In this document: in pieces, positions 10,754 through 27,729 of the stretch
How the letters are laid out: each line of letters starts with the position of its first letter
Numbering within the stretch: position 1 is the first letter of the stretch
Source: Rosa chinensis
Taxonomy: Eukaryota; Streptophyta; Magnoliopsida; Rosales; Rosaceae
NCBI RefSeq assembly: GCF_002994745.2
Contig: NC_037088.1
Coordinates: forward strand, 811,001-875,000
Direction: 5' to 3'
Length of the DNA stretch: 64,000 nt
Notes under the pieces: generated by a model
The model's database searches: none
Seen by the model: the letters and a program-made list of their open reading frames with translations, nothing else
Told to the model about the DNA's origin: nothing
Position numbers and translations under genes: made by a program

Positions 10754-11536
10754 GGTAAATTTGTTATAAAATCCATTTGTTATTTTCTATGTTGTTGAAT
10801 TTCAAGTGTCAAACTAATAGAAATTTGACAATTTGTTGCTGTTTTGATTGGTAGGGAGTGTCATAACTCAGGTGGACGTTTCTGCACAAGAATGAATGAT
10901 GCTTTAAAGTAGAGAGATGCATGTTATGCTGCTGTTTTGGTGTTGGCTGCAGATTTGCATATAAAAAGTTTTTATGTTTTCATGAACTGTTTTTAAGTTT
11001 GAAACTCCTTTGTGAGTTAAATTTGGGTCTGTAATAACTAATGGACTAGCTATCTGTTTCTGGACTTGTGGTTAACTGGTTGTTATGAACTAGGCTCTAT
11101 GGTTTATGACTTTTAAGTTTGTAGGATTTTCCTAACTTTTTTCCTTTTCGGACTTTTATGAAACTGTGTATTGAACTGCATTTTTTCCTCTTTATGCTTG
11201 TTGTATTGAGCATTTCATGAGCAGGTTGTGTTTTGCATGTTTATGCTTGCTGCAAATTATTTGGGCCAGTTGGGCCCTAAATATTATGTTTGTTTTAACT
11301 TAATATTTGTGTATTAATAATGGATTTGTAATTGGGCCCTGAATACTGAATAAATAAATAAAAGCTCATTTAGAACCGAACCCGAACCGGGCCGCACCGA
11401 AAATTCGGGTCTCCGAATATTTCGGCCCAGCCCATTTAGAAACAGTTGTCAGTCCAAATTTAGGCCCAACCGAGGACTCTGGGTCGAAGTCGGGTTCTGC
11501 CCAAAACCGAGCCGGGCCGACCCGAGCCCAGCCCTA
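10754..11536 (+). other. 3' untranslated and subterminal part of the hAT element
   Basis: T-rich non-coding sequence follows the transposase stop. The last ~160 bases switch to a GC-rich subterminal region with repeated CCGAACC and GGGCC motifs before the right terminus. No other gene is seen. Confidence 0.6.
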
Positions 11537-11544
11537 GTTTTGGA

Positions 11545-12744
11545 TGCTCTGCAATTTTATCATAGATGGGTTGGATTTATATCTCTTCTTTAACCTCCGT
11601 CTAAATCAAAACCAAACCCAAACTACTTGTGCAAATGAATGATATTATAGAAAGGACCTAAAGTTGAGAGAAGAGAAGGGGAAGAAAGGAGAAGCTGATC
11701 TGGGAACCAGACACGCTGAGTTTGGTATAGAAAAGAAAGAAGACAAAACGTGAATCACATGAGTAGAACACTAGAACATGAGGCAATACGAGGAATTAAA
11801 AGATGAAGAGAGGATCAATGCCCCCCTCGATCTGCGAATAGGCTACAAACCCATTGATTGTTTTTTACCGCAACGTCGATAATTTTTAGCTTATAACGTC
11901 CGTTGGTGGGCAATTACCGATTTCCCCATCTTATACCAAATATGTGAATTTGTTTGCGCCACCTATGCCCTTGTCGGTGGCTGTAACCTACGGTCTAAGC
12001 ATTCCAGCCTCCTCTCTTTGGGCAGTGGGCAATGATTTAACTTTCTTTGTTTGGATTGGATCGGAATGAGGATGATGAAAGTGATTGATCAGTAGGGCGT
12101 CAGATATTCACATGGAGTTGATCAGTAGTGGAACCCATGGAGACATGAATGGAGTATGGGGAGTTGATCAGTAGTGGAACCCATGGAGACATGAATGGAG
12201 TATGTATTTTTTTACCTTTTGATATTTAGCTTGAACAATTCGATAACGTCAGAAAATAATCCAAACGATAAGATGGACGAGGCCAGAGCCAAATCTCTGT
12301 GAATCTGATACTGTCGCCACTTTAAGCCTTCAACAGATCATATGGGAAAAATATTTCAAATAATCTACTTATATATTCACGTACACCTTTCACGCACAAT
12401 TTTTTTAATTTATTTTTTATTTTTTAAAATAACAATTTATTTATAATTCAACAAATTAAGTATTGAACAGCATCATCTCAATTATTTAAAAATCGTCTCG
12501 TGATTCTCACCCATCTGTGCTTCTAGGTTCACGCAAGCTATTAATTAAAAGAAATAAGATTGTAAAATAGACTAGTTGCATACTTTGCATAGTTGCATAT
12601 CTTTTTTTTTTCCTGTCCTTTATGTTAGGAAGTTTGAACATATTTCTTTCAAATAGAGCAGTTTGAATTTCTTTATATTTGGTTGTTGAGTTTTCGGCAA
12701 CAATAAGTAAGTAAATTGAGTTATTAAAAAAGGGTTTTTGAACC
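11545..12744. other. Spacer with a 46-bp tandem duplication
   Basis: No supported gene. The 46-bp unit beginning GGAGTTGATCAGTAGTGG occurs twice in tandem, at 12114 and 12160, essentially identical. The rest is AT-rich. Confidence 0.7.
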
Positions 12745-13006
12745 ACCTGGTGTGGTAAGGTTGGTTGAATTGTCTAGAATGGAAATCTCATGTGTAGAGT
12801 TCGAGTCCAAACTCCAATCAGTTTGTGGTCAGCTAGTTTGAGGGGCCTTCGGGTTCGTGTGCCTGCAGCGGGAGATTAGTTTGACTTTGCTAAGATACTC
12901 TTGTGGATTTCGGACTAAATACTAAATGGATGAGTGTGTTACATACTAACTCGCGAACGTAACTGAGATGACATACTACCTCACTCCTAATAAAATAAAA
13001 TAAAAG
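12745..13006 (+). mobile_element. tRNA-derived SINE, probable
   Basis: A short retroelement with an internal RNA polymerase III promoter of tRNA type: an A-box-like CTGGTGTGGTAAGG near 12748 and a good B box, GAGTTCGAGTCC, at about 12798. A non-coding body with CCTTCGGGTTCGTGTGCC follows, then an AT-rich ATAAAATAAAATAAAAG tail. The size and layout fit plant SINEs. A clean target-site duplication was not found, so the exact ends are approximate. Confidence 0.6.
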
Positions 13007-13641
13007 AATTTTTGATCTTGAAATCAACTATTTTGAGATGTGATTAAATTAAATTATGACATTATAAGATTTAAGTTATTATGCTTTTGTTTATTGGTTC
13101 TCCTAAGCCTAGGATTTCTATTTCCTTATGAAATTTGCCTTTGTAATATGTGATTATTTTAATAAATGAGTTTTTTCACTAAACTTGTTAAGCACACGTA
13201 GAACTGCCTAAACTATATTTGGATTGTACAGATTGAGTGTTATGAGTTATATTAGAACAGTTCTATAAAAAAGTATATCTATCCAACCACCTTACGAAAT
13301 AACTGATGAGCTACATTGGCAAGAATTTTCTCCAAAAACCTGTTTAGACCTACTCGTCTAATTTCCGACTGATTTCTCACACTACAAACTTGTTCTCACT
13401 CTTCAACCAGTTTTAATACTGTACTAGAATAATAAGAGAGTTCTTTTGGTCAAATGTCAAGCGCACATCCAAACTTCAACTTTTTTAATTTTTATTTTTT
13501 CAAAAACAGATATGCTTAATTAAGGGTGCGATGTTTCACAAGCACATGTTTCCCACTTTAAATTTTTAACATGGTATTCAAAGTTCAATTTGAAATAGTA
13601 AAACTGAAAAAGTCTCTTGAAAATGCTCTAAAATTTACTAA
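13007..13641. other. AT-rich spacer
   Basis: No gene or recognisable element seen. Confidence 0.6.
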
Positions 13642-14721
13642 GGGGAGTGAAATTTGCACCCTAATTTTTACAAACCACACTCCCTTCTAATATTTTAATA
13701 ATTTTGGTTTTCTGATGTTTTTTTTTCTTCCAATAATACCCCTGCCTAGTCTCTTTTCTCTTGGGCGAGTCCTGGAGCCGGCAAAAGCAAGCATTTTTGC
13801 CCATAAATGAAACCATACATACATACCCAGAAGTTGTCAGATTACCCAATGTTAGTTTGAAGTAGTGGGTAAATCGAAAATCCCATATATACATGCCCAC
13901 CCCTACAAACCCAACTTATGCGCAAGCCAATACATAGTAAATATACATAATGGAGTTGTAACAATATACTGGGTTTCGTCCTCTCTCTTTTTTTTTCCTC
14001 CTGTTTTTCGTTTTTCTTTCCCCAACTGGGTCCTTGGGAAGTTCAGTTTCCGTCGCCGGAATCTGATTATGCCCTATGGACTATGGAGTGCCTGAAACTG
14101 ACCCAGAGCCGCATCTGAGAACTGTTTTCACTTTCTTATCAGATTACCCAATGTTAGTTTGAAGTTAGGAAATGAAACCATACCGGTCTCTATTCTTCAA
14201 AACCAAAATGCATATTCAATTCCAGATTCGTACCCACATCTGAGACTCCAATTTTCAAAAAAATTTCTTTTATTTTATGGGTTGTTGGTTTTTTTTATCT
14301 TTGATTTTCATTCATAGTCAAAACCAACAGAAAATCCATTTCATTGAGAGGCAAATCAAGATTTTGGAGGCAAACGAGAGAAAAGTTGTTTGGTTGTTCA
14401 ATCATGAGACAAATCAAGATTAAAAGAGAATAACAATTAGAGGAAAATGATGTAATTCTCATATCAGGGAACAAAAATCATGGAAGCCAAGTGAGAGAGA
14501 ACATTGTGCGATAAGAGAAATGGGAAGACGATGAGGAGAAGAGGAGAAAGAATTTTCCAATTTTCCACCAAAGACTGAAAGAGAGAGGAGAGAGATGGAG
14601 TTAGTAGTTATGATTGTAAAGATAATGTGGGAAAGAATCATATGTAAAGTTTGAGAAATTATTAAAAAAAAAAGAAGATGGAGGGCATAATGTAATTTGG
14701 GAAGTGCAAATTTCACTTCCC
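13642..14721. mobile_element. Candidate non-autonomous MULE-like element (1080 bp)
   Basis: The segment is bounded by an 18-bp inverted repeat: GGGGAGTGAAATTTGCAC on the left and GTGCAAATTTCACTTCCC on the right, with one mismatch. No exact target-site duplication was found. The interior has a 25-bp direct repeat, AGATTACCCAATGTTAGTTT at about 13838 and 14141, and a mixed GC-richer part near 13990-14110. No open reading frame is convincing. It could be a MITE or Pack-MULE whose duplication has decayed. Confidence 0.45.
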
Positions 14722-15059
14722 ATTACTTATTAAACACATTTGTCCTACACTAATTGACATAGCTAGCTACATAGAGAACACCACTTCTTCTTCTTCTTCA
14801 AATTGCAATATGCATTATATATAATTGTTTTTTAGTCGAGCAGCATATGTAATTTAAGAAACAACATCACAGGCAAATACTGATTTTTGTATTTCAGTAA
14901 GTACTGGTTGGTTATATACAATCAATTTCACACGAAAGTTGACCAACAAACTGAGTACAAATGATTGAATAGACTACTCGAATATATTAATGTTGGAGCA
15001 TCAGTTTCTAAATTAATAGAAATAACTTGCAAACATATTTTTAGGTAGGACAAACGTGA
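14722..15059. other. Distal upstream region of the beta-glucosidase gene
   Basis: AT-rich sequence lies between the MULE-like candidate and the first G-box. No gene is seen. Confidence 0.5.
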
Positions 15060-15065
15060 CACGTG
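15060..15065. promoter_or_regulatory. G-box CACGTG, distal
   Basis: The palindrome CACGTG sits in GACACGTGGTGG, which also matches an ABA-response-element core (ACGTGG). It lies about 285 bp before the beta-glucosidase start codon. Such sites bind plant bZIP and bHLH factors; use here is inferred from position only. Confidence 0.5.
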
Positions 15066-15152
15066 GTGGTACACCCAGCTAATCAGTGTCTATGCAGGGG
15101 GTGTTTTGAGTATTTCATTTTAATTTAACATGATTGGTTAACTGTACTAGCC

Positions 15153-15158
15153 CACGTG
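15153..15158. promoter_or_regulatory. G-box CACGTG, middle
   Basis: A second exact CACGTG, in CCCACGTGACAC, about 190 bp before the start codon. Confidence 0.5.
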
Positions 15159-15222
15159 ACACATCTGTCATACTTAAGAATTTCTCTTAATAATATATAG
15201 ATTGTGTCATTATGCATAGGAT

Positions 15223-15228
15223 CACGTG
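15223..15228. promoter_or_regulatory. G-box CACGTG, proximal
   Basis: A third exact CACGTG, in GGATCACGTGTATT, about 120 bp before the start codon and 70 bp before the TATA box. Confidence 0.5.
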
Positions 15229-15298
15229 TATTACTTGAAAAATCGATCCAAACCGAGTCTAACAATTATTTCCATATATATGGGGTATGCCCGAACTC

Positions 15299-15306
15299 TA
15301 TAAATA
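15299..15306 (+). promoter_or_regulatory. TATA box of the beta-glucosidase gene
   Basis: CTATAAATAGG is a near-ideal plant TATA box, 39-46 bases before the ATG at 15345. Transcription would start near 15330, giving a very short 5' untranslated leader. Confidence 0.75.
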
Positions 15307-15344
15307 GGCATGTAATCAATTTGGTAAAAGCAGTATTCAACATT

Positions 15345-20261
<4,917 letters not shown>

Positions 20262-20330
20262 TGCATATGGATTAATCCATGTTAATAATTGGCTGTCCAT
20301 CACCTCCTGATCATATCTCTATCGAAGAGA

Positions 20331-20336
20331 AATAAA
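20331..20336 (+). promoter_or_regulatory. Polyadenylation signal AATAAA of the beta-glucosidase gene
   Basis: AATAAA lies 70 bases after the stop codon, followed by T-rich sequence, a plausible near-upstream element for 3' end formation. Confidence 0.5.
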
Positions 20337-20589
20337 TTAAGCGGTAGGTCTATGTATTTCATCTATATATATATATATAATCTGCATATCTGTTTAAAAC
20401 AGTCTCCGGGAGATATTATATTCCAACTTTGGGATATCCTCCAGAGGCAATATGTCTCAGACCTTTAACATTTGAATGTATCTCATATCTTTTGCAATAG
20501 CTTGTTGTGCAAAGAATGAGATTTAACCTTATATTTCTTCAAGATTAGTGAAGAGCTACATGCAACTTCTCTCTACACTGCGCTTCTTG

Positions 20590-21185
20590 GGTCCCTAGCC
20601 ACATGAAAGCTTTAGTAGAAGATTTACTGCTGAGTGCTGACTTCTCCAAACAGGCCGATATCAGTGTCTTGAATAACTTCAAAAAGTTATCACTAAAAGC
20701 ACCTGTGCATAACCAAATAATCCAAAATCAGAACAAATATGGACCATGTGGTATGAAACTCTTAGAAATTAAAGGGGAAAACAGAGTATGAAAAAACAAA
20801 TAACACAAAGTCCTTTACCTTGCATCTAGCATTTTTGAAAATTATGTTGTCGGCATTGAGCAAATCATCAAATTGGTCCAACACTTCTTTACGTCTACTA
20901 TGGCCTTGCCAAATCCTTGTCTTGATCAACATTAAAGAAGCATTTACAATTTTTGGCATAAAAAACCAAGGCCTTCCAAACAGAATCACTGCTGCATAGA
21001 GTTCTTCCATTGCTCAAAATCCAGAGATAGTGCCTTCCGTAGAATTCTATAACAACTTATCTATATCTCCAGCTTGACGCAAAGTACTTCGGAACACTTC
21101 TTTCCCACCATTTTGGTTGGTCTGTTCCAGCAACATTGACATGTACCTGAAGCAAAACATTTAAAGAAAAACACAGAAGCACATT
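20590..21185 (-). pseudogene. Unrecognised minus-strand gene remnant
   Basis: Minus-strand stretches read like exons of a real protein. The segment about 21010-20822 encodes PKIVNASLMLIKTRIWQG and a leucine- and aspartate-rich continuation. The segment about 20720-20600, after an AG acceptor, encodes DNFLKLFKTLISACLEKSA and FMWLGTQEAQ. Farther upstream (about 21120-21030) is KEVFRSTLRQAGDIDKLL followed by a stop. No start codon, and stops separate the pieces. I do not recognise the family. It lies tail to tail with the beta-glucosidase gene and is cut at its right by the copia remnant, so it is probably a truncated host gene or captured fragment. Confidence 0.4.
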
Positions 21186-21359
21186 CGATAACTATAAGCA
21201 TATACTTTAACAATTCAGCAAAGCTAACACAATATCATTTCCAAATTGTTTTTTCATCTCCTGAAACTGCCATCCCAAGCTTTACTAATGTAAATCATAT
21301 AATCGAGTACAGAAGAACTGAAGCCTAAAGAACCCAATGCAACAAAGTAGGATCTTTTT
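21186..21359. other. Spacer left of the copia remnant
   Basis: No gene seen. The 3' LTR expected for the minus-strand copia element is absent here. Confidence 0.4.
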
Positions 21360-24300
21360 TCTTTTGACTTTTATGAAAATTGTACCATCAGAGCCATAGA
21401 AATGAGAGTATTCCCATACAACCCCTCAATAATTTGGACAGTGTCCAATACCTTGGACATGCTTCTGGAATGTAGACTTTGGTAGTGACTTAGTGAAGAG
21501 GTCTGCACGATTGTCTTCAAATCAAATCTGCTTAACTTCAATCTTCTGATGCTCCTGTTGTTACTAATTGAAGGAGAACTTCGGTACAATATGTTTGGTG
21601 TTGTCTCCTTTGATGAAACTCATCTTTATCTGCTCTATGTAAGCAGCATTATCCTCGTAGATAATGGTTGGTTCATCAGTGGTGGAATGCAGTCCACATG
21701 TGCTTTGAACATGCTTTGTAACGGCTTTTAGCCATGTACATTCTCATACTGCTTCGTGAAGATTTAGTATCTCAGCATGATTCGAAGAGGTAGCAACAAG
21801 TGTCTATTTCGTAGACCTCCAAGAAATTGCAGTATTCCCAATGGTAAAGACATAACCAGTTTGGGAACGTGCCTTGTGCGGGTCTGATAGATAGTCTATA
21901 TCAGCATATCCAACAAGGCGAGCATCATTCTGAGGATCAAGGGGGTTTGATCCATTCCTTGATGGGTAGGGATAAAATAAGCCCATATATGTTGTACCTC
22001 TAAGGTAGCAAAAAATGTTTTTTATGCCATTCTAGTGGCGGCGTGTTGGCGCAGAGCTATATCTAGCTAACAAGTTCACATCGAATGAGATGTCCTATCT
22101 AGGGCATTGAGCCAAGTACAATAATGCGCCTATTGCACTTAGATATGGAACTTCTAGCACCAATATCTCTTAGTTATCATCTGCAGGACGATACGGTTCT
22201 CTCTAGACTTCAGACGACCATGGGTGTGCTTGCTTTTATCCTAATTAAAGCATCTTAACATCTTCTGGATGTAATTTGGTTGATGGACCAAAATTTCATC
22301 TGCACTGTGCTCGGGCTCCAGGTAGGGACAATAATTTGTTCTCCCAAGGCCTTTCATCTCAAATTCCAACATCAGGTGCTTTGCGGTTTCCTTGATCTCT
22401 TTAGGAGTATCAATCAAATTCATGTCATTGACATAGACTGCCACAATTCCAAACTAGGAACTTGTTTCCTTAATAAACACGCATGGGTATAGTTTATTAT
22501 TCACATATCCCATCCCGATTAAATATTCACTTAGACGGTTATACCACCTCCGTCTGGATTGTTTCAATCCATAAAGTGAACGCCTCAAAACTAATGAAGA
22601 GCGTGTTCCGTGGTCTAGAACTATTTGCATCGGGTATATTAAGTCCTTTAGAAACTTTTATGTACATCTCTGTATCGTGATCCCCATAGAGATAAGCTGT
22701 GACCACATTCATAAGCTGCATATTCAGTTTTTTAGAAACTACCAAACTGATAAGGTAGCGGAACATTATGACGTGTATTACGGGAGAATACGCCTCCTTG
22801 TAATCAATCACAGGGCGTTGAGAAAATTCTTGCACCACTATACGAGCCTTGTGTATCACATTCTCGTTTTTCTCATTACGCTTCCTTTCAAATATCCATT
22901 TAAATCCTACAGGTTTAACATGGGGAGGTGTAGGAACAACAGGTCCAAAACACCTTTCTCTTTGTCAAGGAATCTAATTTGACCTATATTTTTTATTTCC
23001 TTTTTGGCCAGTCGTCTCTTCGTTGAAATTGATCAATAAAGCAAGGTTCGAGGTCATCGCTTATTATAATTTTAGTGGCCACCGCAAATACTAATATATC
23101 ATCGATGATAATCTCAATCTGATTCCAAATCTCACTAAATTTATCGAGATTTCTCTATCTCGGGAATGAGTTCAAATGTTGGAGCATCCCCCAACATGGT
23201 CTCTTCTAGGATGTACCCATATTTTGGATTTATCTCATGAGATGAATCGATTTGAGATAGCGATGTCAAGAGGATTCATTTGTGCCAAGTTTACCCTTTT
23301 TTGGGAATAAAAATCCTTCGAACCTAATGGTCTACCTCACTTCTGGGCAGAGACATACGACTGGTTAGCGCCCATGGTCGTACCTTGTCCATCTGGGACT
23401 ACACATCTTACAGGGACTTCTATTCTTGCAGGCACATTTGCAGCAGGTATATATGATCTCGTCACTTTTGCTAGATCAAAGAAAGTGTCTGGCATATTGT
23501 ATTCTTATACTCTATAGATCTAGAATTGTCCGCACTTCACTATTTTCGTGCGGTTTGGGGATCAAGATGATATATTGTGGGGACATTCCATGTTAATTCA
23601 CGTCGTTCATCAGGAACGGTGACGTTCTTATCTCCCCCTGACGGTGGGAAGACTGTCTCATCAAAGTGACAATCCACAAATTAAGCTGTAAAGAAATCAC
23701 CTGTCAAGGGCTCTAAAGAGCACATAATGGATGAGACTCATAATTGACATGTATACCCATCCTTTGTTGAGGACCCAATTTTGTATGTTGTGATGGCACA
23801 ATTGGCACAAGGACTACGTACCCAAATACGTTTAAGTGCCAAACATCAGGTTCATACCCAGTCACTAGCTGTAATGCGGAGTAAGGTTGGTAGCAGTGGG
23901 CCTCAACAGGACCAACATAACTGCATGCAAGATTGTATAGCCCCATGCAGAAATTAGAAGCTTGGTGCGCATTACCAAGATTCTATTTGCGAGACCATCT
24001 TGGAAGTGAACATATGGAACTATATGTTCAGCATCAACTCTAAATGATATGCAATAATCATCAAAAGACTTTGATGTAAACTCTCCGGTATTATCAAGTC
24101 TTATACACTTTATGGGATAATCCGAGTGGTGAACCCTCAATTTCATGATTAGGGTGAGAGTTTAGCAAAAACAGCGTTTTCTTGTGGACAATAGTGTAAC
24201 ATGTGATCACTTTGTCGATACATCAATCAAAACCATTAATATTTAATTGGTCCACATGTTGGTTGGATATATATGTCCACAAATTTCCCTTACATTCTGT

Positions 24301-27300
24301 GCAGAAAAATGATGGTGTATGTACTAGTCTTTGCATATTATGGTCTAGTATTAAATACTCTTAATGAGTATGGCATAGTGTGTCATTATATACAAGACCC
24401 TTATCCAGAAGGGGATGCACATGCGATGAGTTGAGGATACGTTGCATCATACTTTAACCTAGGTGTCCCAAACGGTCATGCCATATCAAGTAGTTGCTTG
24501 AATTAGTTAGCTTCTAGCTAACAGATTTCAATTTTCTCCAATGTACGCTTTTGGCCACATACTTGGAGGTTATGCAAAGATATTACACTAATTTTTCTCA
24601 GTGGTTTCAACGTGGTAACTGTTGGTTCGAATATGCTTAATACTCAATAACATTCTTCTGGAACGTGGAGATTATAAGGCCTCATTAATGGTAGGTTCAG
24701 TACCATTGGACAACATAGAGTGGGTTTTGCCATAACCCTCTATTAGGTTGGATTGGCCTGATACGGTTGTCACAGAGGTATGAATAGACATAAGTTTGAA
24801 AAATATCTCTGATCTGGGAGTATGGTGTGCATAATAGCACTTTTAACCATACAACAAACTTCCCCACAAGACATGCCTATTCATAAATTTAATTCAATGG
24901 ATCACATGTATAAATGAGTTTATTGAATTACATATATTTGAACATAACCACATTTCTATAATCGAAAATAATTGAAAACATAAATCTCCAAAATTCGAAG
25001 ATGTTTCATTCATTAAGATGAAATAGATATGACACAAGGGGCCAATTATACCCATGTCTTCGAGTTCTAATCCTCGATATGTTCAGTAACTGGCTGAAAA
25101 TCTATGATCTATAGTGTGGAATTGATAGAAAATGACCCTTCAATAAAGTTGGTATTTCGAGTTCCGCGACTGTCGTAATACTCATTTACTGCTTCGGTTA
25201 TCGCATAATAGATGCAGGACCAGCAGTCAATTCCTCCACATTGATAACAAAGATCATGTTGATTTTGGTGGCAGTGGGCCGAACTAGTGTTCTTTTTCAC
25301 TTTGGCTTGTTGGGCAGGGGCACAATAACATGGGGCCATGTTTTGGGGCGGTTATATGGGCCATTTATGGGCCCACCTCTCTTTCCTTGTCTCGAAAGAT
25401 AAGACTTCTTTTTTTTTTCCCCTTCCACGGCCACAATTTCTCCTTTCGTGATTAGGTTTGCGATGAGTAACATCATTTGCTTCAAGCAAAAGTGTTGCTT
25501 AGGTACCGATGGGCTTGGGATGATCATTCCTCACCAGGAGGTTGTTGTTCATTTCATTGAGCAACAAGATAGTGATCAATTCTAAAAATTAGTAAAGTGC
25601 CTCTCCTTGTATTCTTTTGGGCAGATGGGCTTGTTCAATATCTTGCTAATCATGTCTTGCTTCAGGCAAGAAAATGGTCATTTGGTGGTTAAAGTACTCT
25701 TCTAGAGTGACCCAAAGAGTATGTGGATCCTCTTCATCAGATACTCAACTTAGAGTGCTTTCTCCATATGTTTCTTTATGAACATTATGGCACTCGCCTT
25801 AAAAGCCTCAGTGACGACATTGTCAATATCGATTGTTGATCTCATCTTCTTTGTAGTCAGATGAATTTTCACATCTTGCGTCCACTTTAGATAGTTTCTT
25901 CCAGAAACCTCCAAAGCAACAACGTCAAACATGTTGAGATTTGACATTTCTTATAGGAAATGAACAAATAATATTAGTGCTTTGGGTAATATATCATCCA
26001 TAAGCAAGTAATGAGAACTTCAGGTTCTATAACATGGTATGAAAAATCGGATTAGACATGTAAAATCTACTGGTTTTATCATGTGTGGTGAATTTATAAA
26101 GGAAACTTCAAGTTTCTTAAATGGCATTATCGAAAGATTTATGTATGAACTACTGGTTCATTTAGAACTTCTTGTTCATTAGGTACCTGCATTTTCTACA
26201 CATATATTCTAGTGCGAAAATTTAGACAAGTAACACAATAATATTGAATTGAGAAAATTGAAATAATCTCACAAATTTGGATAAATAAAAATCACAAATC
26301 AATTGAGATATTAATTGCATGCTAGTAATATAACAGATTAATTATCACACAATTATGTGAATAAATGCTTCTGGTAATTAATTACACATTAGATATGGTG
26401 AATCTATTTACAATATGAAATCATTTTTCCTTTTATTTTTGATTCTGCTGGACCAAAGAAGGAGTGGGCTTGATAGTGAAGCTTCTCGGGCTTTGTCTGT
26501 AGGCTTGTGACCCAGTCTTTCATGCGTAAGTCAAATGGTGTGTGAGACCTGTTGGGCTACTAGGTCCTGCTGAGGGAGAGTGGGCCTGTTGGGCTCAAAC
26601 TGGTTTGCTAAGGAATGAAAAGTTATTACTCAATCCTTTCGGTAACTCCAATTGGATACTACCAGGTAAGGAAGGATGAGGTTTAGGTGGAGCGAGGCTC
26701 ACTTAAGTACACGGCCTCATCTGAACCTTGCCTAGACATCGCATCCAACTGGATGAGCCTAGTTTGAGAAGATTCATAACTTTTGTCATGGCAACATGTG
26801 GTGAGCTTCTGTTCTGGTCTTGCAACTTGGGCTTGAGCTTCTGCCTCAGATTTGTTGTTGTGACTTTGGGCTTAATTTGAGCTTTTGACTCAGCCTCATT
26901 TAATATTCACAATTATGACATAATTAAATTCAATATATGTTAGTAAATCATAATGTAAATAAATTAATACAGCGGTTATGTACCTAAGGAAATGGGTTCA
27001 AATCCCATTAATGCTTATGTCATTTCGTATAGGTAATAAATTGGGTAAATGCTTCTGGCATTATAGTAATATTAAATAGGAATCATACATGTCAATGTGT
27101 CATGATATATGTCAATCAAATCCAAAAACATGAACTAATATATACGACAGATATATATGTATCAACCAAATAAATTAATAAAGTAAATTTGGGGGTTCAT
27201 GTATCATGGTGACTATTCATATTCAATCATTAGGCTCAATAAGCATGAATATGAAATTAGATTTTGGAAAGAAAAATACTTGATGAAGAACAGACGAATC

Positions 27301-27448
27301 TTCAGTTTATATGTGCAGAACTGAGAAGGTTGTCTTCTCAGCCAATCCAATAACTCAGGAGTTATTCGCCTCTTCTCTTGATTGAATGATGAACCACCTC
27401 TCTCCGCAACTCGCAATCTGAATCCTAGAGCTAATCGTGCTGATAACG
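21360..27448 (-). pseudogene. Decayed Ty1/copia gag-pol
   Basis: Minus-strand copia domains appear in the right order from right to left. Gag: SGRNYLKWTQDVKIHL near 25890. A zinc-knuckle remnant, CYQCGGIDCWSC, near 25240. Integrase: RLDNTGEFTSKSFDDYC near 24090. Reverse transcriptase: VVTAYLYGDHDTEMYIKV near 22700. RNase H: YADIDYLSDPHKARSQTGYV near 21900, and a C-terminal SMSKVLDTVQIIEG near 21450. Each is cut by stops and frameshifts. The RT catalytic box reads YVND instead of the usual YVDD (22433), so the first aspartate is lost. The 3' end stops near 21360 without a 3' LTR. The copy is old and inactive. Confidence 0.85.
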
Positions 27449-27729
27449 TGTTGTAAAATGATAGTAAAAGAATTTGAGAGAGGGAGAGTTTAGACACAAA
27501 GAATGAAGTATGAGAAATGAAGTGATTTCTATTCATCTCATCACAATGAGGTTTATATAGGAGTACCTCAGGTTTACAAAAGGTAACTACTTAACGATTA
27601 CATCAATCACTCATCTGATTACAATCAATCAATTGCTATATTCTATTAATCACCAATCAATCTTAATTGTATATATATCACGCAACACTAATTGCTATTA
27701 CATGAATAGCCACATTAATATTTACAACA
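27449..27729 (-). repeat. Ty1/copia 5' LTR (281 bp)
   Basis: The segment has inverted ends, TGTTGTAAA at the left and TTTACAACA at the right, which is the standard TG-CA form. It borders the copia gag region, and on the minus strand it is followed by TTATCAGCACGA, where the primer site is expected. A related LTR lies at 46414-46658. No second LTR of this element is in place. Confidence 0.8.

Larger units (their letters stand above)
7728..11536 (+). mobile_element. hAT transposon, apparently complete (3809 bp)
   Basis: The ends are short inverted repeats, TAGGGGAGGGC on the left and GCCCAGCCCTA on the right, the typical hAT TAGGG-GGGC terminus with one or two mismatches. An exact 8-bp target-site duplication, GTTTTGGA, lies at 7720-7727 and 11537-11544. 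Subterminal regions on both sides are rich in CCGAACCGG-type motifs (7745-7900 and 11375-11520), likely transposase binding sites. The interior carries one transposase gene with intact reading frame. The combination of exact TSD, paired termini and open transposase suggests a recently active, potentially autonomous copy. Confidence 0.93.

Noticed and set aside
27015..27035. tRNA-like B box GGGTTCAAATCCCA
   Set aside because: No acceptor stem, D arm or A box can be placed around it; it lies in the copia 5' region.
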